Shown here: one piece after another, positions 26,522 to 37,000 of the stretch | Layout of the letters: every line of letters starts with the position of its first letter | Position numbering within the stretch: position 1 is the stretch's first letter | NCBI RefSeq assembly: GCF_900113185.1 | Contig: NZ_FOZD01000002.1 | Coordinates: 682,001 to 746,000, forward strand | DNA length: 64,000 nucleotides | Direction of reading: 5' to 3' | Source: Agromyces sp. CF514 | GTDB taxonomy: Bacteria; Actinomycetota; Actinomycetes; Actinomycetales; Microbacteriaceae | Notes under the pieces: generated by a model | What the model was told of the DNA's origin: nothing | The model's database searches: none | What the model saw: only the letters and a program-made list of their open reading frames with translations | Position numbers and translations under genes: made by a program

Positions 26522-27829
26522 TCAGACGTCGAGCGTGCGCTTCGGGCGCCGCACCCGCTCGGCTGCGGCCTGGGCCTCGTCGAGGTCGAGCTGCGCGCGG
26601 GCGACGGCCCGCCGCGCGCGGAACCCGCCGAGCCAGTTCGCCGACGCGGCATCCGCCTCCGCCTCGCGAAGGCGCACGCGTGCGACGGTGACCGCCGCCT
26701 GGGCCTCGATCGCTCGGCGCTCGGCCTCGAGCTGCTCGGGAGTGAGCTCGCGCAGGCTCTCGTTCGCATCGGAGGCCTCGACGGCGATCCAGCTCGCGGC
26801 CACGAGGATCACGATGCTCGTCATGCGGAACCAGAAGAGCAGTGCGATGAAGACCGCGAAGGTCGCGAGCAGCGGATTGCTGCTCGCGAAGGTGATGAGG
26901 AATCCGCCGAGCAGCTGCATGACCGAGAGCGCGGCCGACCCGAGCAACGAGCCGACGACCATGCGCCGCCACGGCATCGCGGCGCCCGAGAGGAACCGGA
27001 ACAGCACGGCCAGGGCGACCGTGTCGATCACGAAGACGACGATGACCGCGCCGACCTGCACGAAGAACGCCGTCCAGCTCGAACTCGGGTCGAGCCCGAT
27101 GAGGCTCATCAGCCACTGCATGAACCCGGTGGTCGCGACCGAGAGCGCCGCGGCGACGATGAGCACGATGCCGAAGCTGAGGCCCGCGAGCAGGTCGCGC
27201 GCCTTCAGGAGCAGGTAGGAGCGCTCGTCCTTCGGCAGCCCGAAGGTGCTGCGCACGCCGATGCGCGTGTAGGTGACCCACCCGATCGCCGTCCAGGCGA
27301 GACCGAGCAGCGCCACACCGCCCGTGATGCCGAGCGCGCTCGAACTCGAGCTCGCGATCGCATCGATGTCCTCGTCGGTGATGATGCCCTGCGGGCCGAT
27401 CAACCCCGGCGCGTAGGTGTTGAGCAGCCCCACGAACGCGTCCAGGGTCTCGTCGTTGGCGGTCAGCCAGATGCCGAAGACGGCGAACACCACGTAGATC
27501 GCGGCGAAGATGCCGAACAGCGCCTGATAGCTCATGCCCGACGAGAGGATGAAGCCGTTCTGCGCCAGGAAGTACCGCCACACCCGCACCGGGAAGAGCT
27601 CCATCGTGCGGCGCGTCATCGTCGTGACGCGGCTGATCGGCTCCTCGAGCCGGTCGCGCAGCGGGCTGCTGAGCTCGTCGAACCGCTCGCGCGCGGTCAG
27701 CGGCGTCGGGTCTTCCAGCGGAGGGGCGGGGGATGTCGCTCCCGGAGGCCCGCCGGGAGCAGCGGCGTCGGTCGCATTCCGGCCCGAGCCCTGCCCGGAG
27801 CCGCGGCCGGTCGAGGTGCGCGCGTTCAC
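26522..27829 (-). CDS. YihY/virulence factor BrkB family membrane protein (435 aa)
   Basis: The family, once mislabelled ribonuclease BN, is recognised from the N-terminal RVWRYFLAQNGFILSSGMSYQ before the first helix and from six membrane segments. The C-terminal 90 residues are a charged Ala/Glu/Arg helix (LRELTPEQLEAERRAIEAQ..., likely coiled coil) in the cytoplasm. Function is unknown. The start is uncertain: GTG 27829 with GGAG just before it, an upstream ATG (27904) or a later Met near MTRRTMELF are all possible. The intergenic region to the surface-protein gene is shared. Confidence 0.85.
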   Translation of the reverse strand: MNARTSTGRGSGQGSGRNATDAAAPGGPPGATSPAPPLEDPTPLTARERFDELSSPLRDRLEEPISRVTTMTRRTMELFPVRVWRYFLAQNGFILSSGMSYQALFGIFAAIYVVFAVFGIWLTANDETLDAFVGLLNTYAPGLIGPQGIITDEDIDAIASSSSSALGITGGVALLGLAWTAIGWVTYTRIGVRSTFGLPKDERSYLLLKARDLLAGLSFGIVLIVAAALSVATTGFMQWLMSLIGLDPSSSWTAFFVQVGAVIVVFVIDTVALAVLFRFLSGAAMPWRRMVVGSLLGSAALSVMQLLGGFLITFASSNPLLATFAVFIALLFWFRMTSIVILVAASWIAVEASDANESLRELTPEQLEAERRAIEAQAAVTVARVRLREAEADAASANWLGGFRARRAVARAQLDLDEAQAAAERVRRPKRTLDV

Positions 27830-27990
27830 GCTCCAACAGTACTGAGCGGGTCGGGTCGAGCCGGGGAGCCGGGCATACCGATGCGTTCGAATAGACCTGA
27901 GCATGTCTCGGATACCCCGCTTTCGGGTGACACGGGCGCCGGTTCCCCGCGAGCCCGGGGCGATTGCGGAGGGTGTCCCCCGTTTTGGTC

Positions 27991-28005
27991 ACAGGCGAAG
28001 CCTGT
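27991..28005 (+). other. Hairpin ACAGGC-GAA-GCCTGT in the leader of the surface-protein gene
   Basis: The 185-base gap 27905-28089 holds this perfect 6-base hairpin, a CCCCG-CGAGCC-CGGGG hairpin near 27950, and TTGACT around 28027 as a possible -35 box. I could not match the leader to any riboswitch class I know. Confidence 0.35.
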
Positions 28006-28089
28006 CGCGCGCTCGCCCCGCAGTGCTTGACTCGACAGACCTGCGAATTCCTCAACATTTCCGGCAGTCTGACCCGACGCGAAGGTTCA

Positions 28090-31000
28090 ATGATGAAGAA
28101 CAACTGGTTCGGTACTCGAGACGACGAGCGCGCACAGCATCCGCGCCGCTCCCGACGCCGACGTGAAGCAGCTCGCTCCCGATCTCTCCGCGGTCTGATC
28201 TCGTCGATCGCCGTGGGCGCGCTGCTCGTGGTGGGACTGCCGACCATGGCGCTGGCCGAGGCGACCGACCCTGCGACGGACCCCGCCACGACGACCGAGG
28301 CGACCGACGCGGCGCAGCCGACGGATGCCGCCGCGCCGACCGACCCCGCGACGGAGCCGCCGACCGACCCTGCGACCGATCCGCCGAGCGACGAGCCGTC
28401 CGAACCGCCCACCGAGGAACCGTCCGAGGCCCCGGTCGAGCAGGCGCCGAGCGAGGAGCCCGAGCCGACGCAGGCGCCGCTCAAGTCCGCGAAGGCCGCG
28501 GCGCCGCAGATCGAGCAGGCCGCCGCGGCCGTCCTCGCGGCGCCGCCGGCGAACACGCCCAACGCCTCGGTCGTCGTCGTCAAGGTCGGCGACGACCGCG
28601 ACCTGGCGAACGCCGGCACGATCAACCCGCTCGAGGGCGTGACGCTCGCGCTCTTCACGACGCAGACGGGCGGCAGCCAGCTCGCCGACGCGTGGGCGAC
28701 CTGCGTGTCCGACTCCGCAGGCGACTGCTGGTTCCAGATCCCGAACACGGGCACCGCTCCCAACAACGCCAACCGCGACCGAGAGCTCTGGGTCCGCCAG
28801 GTCGGCACGCCGACCGGCTACTTCGCGAACCCGCTCATCCGTACGGGCGATGCCGACGGCGGCAACAGCCAGCAGACGCCCTACAGCTTCCGCATCGGCA
28901 ACGCAGCGAACTCGTACCAGCTGCGGGGCAACACCACCTACAACAGCACGTCGCAGTTCATGGTCGGCACGGGCAACACGAACCGCTCGGCCTCGGGCGG
29001 CACGTGGCAGAACTCGCGCGACAACATCGCGCTTCCCCAGCAGTGCGGACTCGACGTCGCCCTCGTCATGGACCTCTCCGGCTCGGTGTCGCCGTCGATC
29101 GTGCAGGCGCGCGCCGCGGGCGTGAGCCTCGTGCAGGCCCTCGAGGGCACGCCCTCCCGCGTCGGGCTCTTCACGTTCGGCCCGACTGCGCCGCAGGCCG
29201 GAGCCAACAACATCAACCGCCCGATCACCGCCGTCTCGACGCCGGCCGGCGTCTCGACGGTCTCCGGATGGATCAACGGACTCACCGCGACGGGTTCCAC
29301 CAACTGGGACCGCGGCATCTACCAGGTCGCGTCGAGCGCGGCGAGCTACGACGTCGCCATCGTCCTGACCGACGGCAACCCGACCGTCTACGGCACCGAG
29401 ACGGCGCCGGGCAACTTCACCCGCATCCGCGAGGTCGAGAACGCGATCTTCTCGGCGAACGCCGTGAAGAAGGAGGGCACGCGCGTCATCGCCCTCGGCG
29501 TCGGCAGCGGCGTCACGGCGCCCTCGACCGCGCTGAACCTCGCGGCGATCTCCGGTCCGACCAAGTACAACGGCTCGAACTCGGCGACGGCCGACTACTA
29601 CCAGGAGGCCAGCTACACGGCTGCGGCCGCCGCGCTCCGCGCGCTCGCGCTCGGCAACTGCAAGGGCGGCGTCAGCGTCGTCAAGCAGGTCATCCCGCCG
29701 GGCGGCACCACCGCGAACGCGCAGCCGGCCGCCGGCTGGGCGATCGGCGCGAGCAACGCGACGAACGGCATCACGGTCGGCACGCCGAACCCCGCCACCG
29801 GCCAGACCGACGGCACGGGCGCGATCAGCTACCCGCTGGACTTCCCCGGCGGCGTGACGGGCTCCGTCACCATCCGCGAGACCCAGCAGGCCGGGTACAC
29901 GAACGAGCAGCAGGCCGGCATCAACGCGGTCTGTCGCGACCTCTCGACGGACCCGGCGACGAACGTGCCGGTCACGAACGCCCCGGATGTCCCCGGGCAG
30001 CCGGGCGTGGTGGTACCGGTGTCCGCGACATCCGCCATCAGCTGCACCTTCTACAACAGAGCCCCGAATCCCGCGGCACAGATCGTGGTGAACAAGCTCT
30101 GGGCGGTGAACGGCGCGCCCGCCGTGCCGCACGGGTCGCAGGACCCGAGCCTGACGGGCATCTCCACCATCAACGGCTCGCAGGTCGGATTCGGCAACCA
30201 GCAGGGCGGGTTCTCGCAGGGCCAGGTCGTCCCGGTCGGCGAGTCGCTCGGCCAGCTGCCGCTGCTCTGCACGATCACGAGCCAGATCCTGACGAAGGCG
30301 AACGGCGTCGGCACCAACGTCGACGTGTCCGCGGGCAAGACCTACGCGGCGACGCTCGCCGCGGGCCTGAACACCTACGAGATCACGAACACCGTCTCGT
30401 GCCCGACCAGGCTGACCCTGTTCAAGACCGTGCAGGGCGGCCCGGCCGCGAAGGGCGACTGGACGCTGACCTCACTGCCTCCCGTCGACGGCCCGGGTGG
30501 GCCGTACCTCCCGGGCCCGACGGGCGCCGACACCGGTACCGGCGTCGTCGCGAACGTCACGCCGACCGCGTACTACCCGCTGACCGAGACGGGCAACACG
30601 GCGAACACCGCGCTCTACGTGCAGCCGTTCACGGGTGACCCGGCGCAGCGCGTCCCCGGCTCGAGCGGCACCTGGAACTGCGTCACGCTCAACGCCGACG
30701 GCGGAACCACCGGTGCTGGCAACAACGCGGGCGGCCTCAACGGCGGCGTGCGCGTGCCCTTCGGCACGTGGGTCGGCTGCACGGCGGTCAACCAGACGTC
30801 GCAGGTGCAGCTGAACAAGGTGGTCGACCCGAGCAACGGCGGCACCGCGGTGCCGAACGACTGGGACCTCCGCACGACTCCGGCCAGCACGGCGAACGGC
30901 GAGGTGACCTCGACCGTGAAGAGCGGCTCGACGGTCTACCTGCGCCCGGGTTCGACCTACGACCTCTCGGAGCTGAACGGCCCCGCCGGCTACGACCAGA

Positions 31001-34000
31001 AGTCGCTGCAGTGCAACACCGGTCCGAACGGCACGTACGTCGACGCGACCAGCGTGAACCTGCCGCCCACCGATGCGGCGATCTGCGTGTTCACGAACAT
31101 CGCGAAGCTGCCGAAGCTCTCGCTCGACAAGGTCGTGGCGCCGTCCGGCGTCGCCGACAAGACCTCGTGGACGCTGAGCGCGTCGCGCGCCGACAACGCC
31201 GCGGTCGTGGCGAGCGGAGCTGGCGGCACCGGCGGATACGTGGACGTGCCCTCGGGCGTCGCCTTCAACCTCGCGGAGAGCACCGGACTGCCGAACTCGG
31301 GCGAGTTCCAGGCCGGGACCTGGCAGTGCACCGTCAACGGCGGAGCGCCGATCGGCGGCCCGCTGCTCCCGGCGCTCGCGCCGGGCGATCAGGCCGCCTG
31401 TGTCGTGACGAACACGCTCAAGCCGGTCGTTCCGACCATCACGAAGACGGCTGCGATCCCGACGCCGAACGCGGACGGCTCGTGGACCGTCGGCTACGAC
31501 ATCGTCGTGACCAACCCGAGCAACTTCCTCGACCTCACGTACGCGCTGAGCGACCAGCTGGACTTCGGCGGCGACGTCACCGTGAACGGTGCGTCCTACC
31601 AGCGCACCCTCCCGGCACCGCCGGGTGCGAGCACCCCGTGGAGTGCCGCCTTCGACGCGGTCCAGGACTTCGCCGGTGAGCCGACGCTCGCCAAGGGCAC
31701 CTCGCACACGTGGCACGTGACGGTGAACGCCACGGTCGCACCGGGCGCCGACTTCGGCGGCACGAGCCCGACCGCGTGCGACGCGGGAACCCCGGGCACG
31801 GTCGGATTCCTCAACACGGCCGTCATGACCGTCGCAGGGGTGGACTACCCGGCGCAGGACTGCTCGATCCCGGTGAAGCCGACGATCGCCAAGGTGGGCG
31901 GCACGGCCGTCGACAACGGTGACGGCACGTGGACGCTCCCGTACACGATCACCATGACGAACCCGTCCGCCACGACCGGCGTCGTGTACGACCTCGAGGA
32001 CACGCTCGACCTCCCGGCCTCGGCCGAGCAGGTCGGCCCGCCCACGGTCGTCTCCAAGCCGGCCGGCGTGACGACCGAGCCGGGCTGGACCGGTGCGGTG
32101 CCGAACGAGCTGCTCGCCGACGACATCGCGCTCGCGGGCGGCGCCGCGGCCCATGTGTACCAGATCTCGGTCACGGTGCGCCTCGGCGCCGACGACCCGG
32201 CCTACACGTGCCCGAACCCCGACGGCCTGAACAACACGGCGACGCTCGTCTCGGGCAACCAGACGACCGACGCGACCGGTTGCGTGACCGTCAACCCGCC
32301 GACCATCACGCACACCAAGACGGTCGTGCCCGGTTCGGTCGTGCAGGGCAGTGACGGCACGTGGACGATCGCGTACGACATCGTCGTGACGAACGGCGGC
32401 GCCGTCGGCGGCACCTACTCGCTCGCCGACTCGCTGCACTTCGGAACCGGTGTCGACCTGGGCGGCGCGACCTACGCCGTGACCAAGGACGGCGCGCCGT
32501 ACGCCACGCCGTGGGCGGGCAGCGGCGACCTCGCCGTCGACGCGTACCTGGCCGCGGGCACCGCGACCACCTACCGCATCACGGTCGCGGGCATCGCGCT
32601 CGACGGACCCGACCTGACGCCGGCGCAGTCGGCCTGTCCGTCCGACAGCTCGAACGGTGCGTTCAACAACACCGCCACCCTCGAGGTCGCGGGCGTCTCG
32701 ACCGACGAGTCGGCCTGCGACTCGCCGAGCGCCCCGAAGATCGTGAAGTCCGGCGCGACCTCGGTGCAGCAGCTCGACGGCACGTGGAACGTCTCGTACA
32801 CCCTGACGGTGTCGAACACCGACCCGGGCGCAAAGCCCTCGTTCTACACGCTGACCGACGACCCGGCCTTCCCGGCGGGCGTCGACTACCTCAGCTACCA
32901 GATCGACGCGAACCCGCCGGTGTCCCCGTACGACGGCTCCGAGTTCACGGTCGTGACGAACCAGGCGATCGCCGCCGGTGCGACGGACGTCTACACCGTG
33001 CTGCTCAACGTCGACGCCCCGGTGGGCGACATCGAGCCCGAGCAGTTGGAGTGCGCGACCGAGAACAACCCCGACGGCGTCGGCTTCCTCAACGAGGCGA
33101 CCGTCACGTCGGGCGAGATCGTGCGCTCCGACGACGACTGCACGAACATCAGCCGGGGCGGCGAGCCGACGGTCGTCAAGGACGACCCGACGGTCACGCA
33201 GGGCGGCGACGGCGTCTGGACGATCGTCTACGACATCACGGTCACCGGCAACTCCGAGTTCGTGTCGCGGTACACGCTCGACGACACGCTCCGGTTCGGC
33301 CCCGAGATCGACATCCAGTCGGCCTCGTGGACCGGCGAGACGAGCGGCTCGTGGGCCGACCCGACCGCAGACCCGACCGCCGAGCTCGTTCCGACGAACA
33401 AGGTGATCGGCATCGACGCCGTGCACACGTACACGGTGACGGTGACGGCCACGGTCGACGCCGCGGCATTCGAGGACCCGACGACGAACACCTGCGCGTT
33501 CACCGAGAACGACCAGAACGTCGGATTCCTCAACGAGGCCGCGCTGACGTCCAACGGCATCGTCTCGACCGACACGGGTTGCGCCCTTCCGGCCGAGCCC
33601 GAGATCGAGAAGAGCACGGTCGGCGACGTGACCCAGGTCGGCGACCACTGGGAGGCGACGTACGAGATCACCGTGACGAACCTCAGCGCCGATCAGGACC
33701 TCGTGTACGACCTCGACGACACCCCCGACTTCGCGGGCGGCGTCACGATCACCGATCGCGAGGTCACCAGTGCGGATGTCACGGTCGACCCGGCCTGGAA
33801 CGGCGCATCGCCCTCGACGGACACGATCGTCGAAGACGAGACGCTGCCCGGCGGCGCGACGCACACGTTCACCGTGGTCGTCTCGTTCACCGTCGACGAC
33901 GTCGAGGGCAGCGATGAGCTGCTCTGCGAGGGCGACGGCGGCAAGGGCCTGCTGAACGGGGCGGAGGTGGTGTCCGGCGACACCTACACCGACGACGCGT

Positions 34001-37000
34001 GCTACGACGTCCCGATCGTCGTCGAGCTGCACAAGGACTGGGTGATCAACGGCAGCGACCCGATCGCCTGGGACAGCGATGACCTGCCCGATGGCTTCAC
34101 CGCCCAGGCGGTCCTCGACGGGGAGCCCGTCTCGTGGGACGTCGAGTACGGCCCCTATGCGCTGCATGACGAGGTGAACGTCGCCGAGAGCGACGTCGTG
34201 ATCCCCGAGGGCTGCACGCTCGAGGACACGACCGGCACCGGCGACCAGGAGTTGGTCGACCCGCACAACACCTTCACGGTGACGAACGTGGTCGAGTGCA
34301 CGCAGACGGTGACGCTCACCAAGGTCGTGCAGAACCCCAACGGCGGCGACGGCGTCGCGGCGGACTGGACGGTCTCGGCCAGCAGCCTCGACGACGGATT
34401 CGGCGGACCGGGCACCACGAGCGGGCCGGTCGCCGTCGGCGTCGGCTACACCCTCAACGAGGTCTCGGTCGTCTGGGAGAACGGCGTCGAATACGAGGTC
34501 ACGGCGACCTGGACGTGCGAGTCCGAGAGCGGCGAGGACGCGTTCACCCTGGTGAGCACGCCCGGTTCCGTGAACGCCACCCTCACGGTGAACACCTATG
34601 GTGCGAACGTCGACTGCGAGATCGAGAACTCGGACATCGCGCCGACGCTCGAGCTCGAGAAGATCGTCGCTCCCGACGAGGTGGCCGCGGACTTCCCGCC
34701 GACGCTCTGGCACCTGAGCGCGAGCGACAACGGCACCCCGGTCATCGAGGGCGACGGCGGTGCGAGCGGCGACGTCATGTCCAACACCCCGTACGACCTC
34801 GCCGAGTCCGCCGACTTCCCCGAAGCCGACGAGTTCGAAGCGGGCGACTGGATCTGCGTCGACGACAGCCAGGATCCGCCGGCACCGGTGATCCTCGACG
34901 ACGACGCGGTGACGCTCCAGCCCGGACAGGACGTCTCCTGCTCGATCACGAACACGGCCCAGCCGGCGACGTACGTCGTCGAGAAGACCGTCGACTCGGC
35001 CGAGCAGCAGCCCGACGGCACGTGGCTGATCGAGTACACGATCACGGTCGAGAACACGAGCGGCGTCTCGCCCCTCGAGTACGACCTGAGTGACGACCTC
35101 TCGAACTTCGGCGAGGGCATCACGATCGATGAGGCCTCGTGGAGCTCGTCGTACGGCGACGACGGAACGTGGGACGGACTCCCCGACACGCTCGAGGAGA
35201 CGCTCGCGACCGACCAGCCGCTCGGCGCAGGCGACACCGACACCTTCGAGGTGGAGGTCGTCGCGACGGTGACCGAAGACGCCTGGACCGAGGAGACCAC
35301 GGTCTGCACGACGGGCGAGATGTTCGGCGAGGGCGGGTTCCGGAACGTGGCGACCGTCACGATCGACGAACTGCCCACGGTCGTCACCGACTGCGACGAG
35401 CCGGGCACGTCGACCGCGGTCAAGACGGTCCTGGGCGCTCCGCTCTACAACGGCGACGGCACGTTCGACGTCTCGTACGAGATCACGGTGACCAACGACA
35501 GCGAGAAGGACCAGTACTACGACCTGAGAGACACCCCGGCCTTCCCGGCCGGCACGACGTTCACGGCGTCGGCGCTCGATCCCGACGGCGACCGCGTCGC
35601 CGACTGGACCGGCGTCGCGAGCGATCCCGACGGCACGCTGCTCGCCGACGGCCGCGCCCTTCCGGCAGGCACCACCGAGGTCTGGACCATCAGCGCGACC
35701 GTCGAAGTCGACACGATCTCGAACACCGACGATGCGAAGTGCCTCGAGAACACCGAGGGTCACGGCTTCTACAACGGCGGCGAGTTCAGCACGGGCACGA
35801 TCACCACGCCGATCTCCGGCTGCGTCGACATCCCCATCGTCGACGTCGGCATCGAGAAGACGGCCGAGCTCCCCGAGGGCGTGACCGCGGTGGACGACAC
35901 CGAGGACGCCGACTTCAACTGGGTGCTCACGGTGACGAACCACGGACTCCCGGTGCAGGACCTCGAGGTGACGGACCTCATCGATCCGACGCTCGAGATC
36001 ACCGGACCGGCGACGTTCGAGGCTCCCGAGAACTGGACGGAGTCGACCGTGGGCAACCAGTTCACGGCGAACTACACCGGAACGTTCGAGGAGGATCAGG
36101 TCACTACGATCACGATCCCGGTGCGGGTGCTCCCGGCCGAGGTCGAGGCTCCGCCGGCGGTCGGCCCGGATGACCCGCCGCCGGTGATGCCCCCGTTCCC
36201 CGAGAACCAGGTGATCCCGAACACGGCCTGCGTGGCGACCAGCGGCTACGAGCCTCCGGTTCCGGAGATCGCGGCACTGGCGCTCGAGGTCCCCGAGGGC
36301 AACATCGGCGACATCTTCCCCGACAACGACTGCGCAGACGCCGACGTGCCGGTCAAGAAGGTCGATGCCGGCGCGTACGTGCGATGCGTCGCGGATGTCC
36401 CGTGGCTGTACTTCGACGTGCGGGCGACCGAGAACGTCACCCCCGGTGACATCACGGTCACCTGGAAGTCGGCCGACGGCACGCTCACCAAGGTGCAGAC
36501 CATTCCGTGGGACCAGCGGAACTCCCGACTGCTCTGGCCGGGCGCGGCCGTGGACGCCGACGGCATCCCGTACGCGTTCCCGGGCTGGCGTCCGATCACC
36601 GAGGAGGATCTCGCCAACCCCGGATCCGTGGTGCCGGGTACCAGGTTCCTCGACCTGATCCTCGACGAGACGGTCGACACGTACCCGTGGCGCGACACGG
36701 AGAACCCGGCGTCGATCACCTTCTCGGTGAACCCGAGCCAGTCCGTGCTCGCGGTGTACCCGCAGGCCCTTCCGACCTGCGCGATCGACCGTCCGGCCGA
36801 GCTCCAGATCGACAAGACGGCGAGCGTCACCGACACGAAGGCTGGCGCGGACTACACCTACTCGCTGCAGGTCACGTCGGTGGGCACCGGTGCGACGAAC
36901 CCGACCGAGGTGTTCGACGAGATCCCGAGCGACCTCCGGGTCGATGCGATCACGACGGCTCCGGCTCCGGCGTTCCCGCGCTGGGAGGACTGCGAGGTGA

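Noticed and set aside
27905..28089. Leader of the surface-protein gene considered as a cyclic-di-GMP or ydaO-type riboswitch
   Set aside because: Hairpins are present, but I could not find the conserved sequence blocks of these classes.
28090..28260. Twin-arginine signal for the surface protein
   Set aside because: Arg pairs occur (RRSRRRR) but no S/T-RR-x-F-L-K pattern stands directly before the hydrophobic stretch; an ordinary Sec signal with a long n-region fits better.
31474..34000. Tandem repeats considered as CRISPR or microsatellite
   Set aside because: The period is about 432 bases, copies are diverged, and they keep reading frame; these are protein modules.
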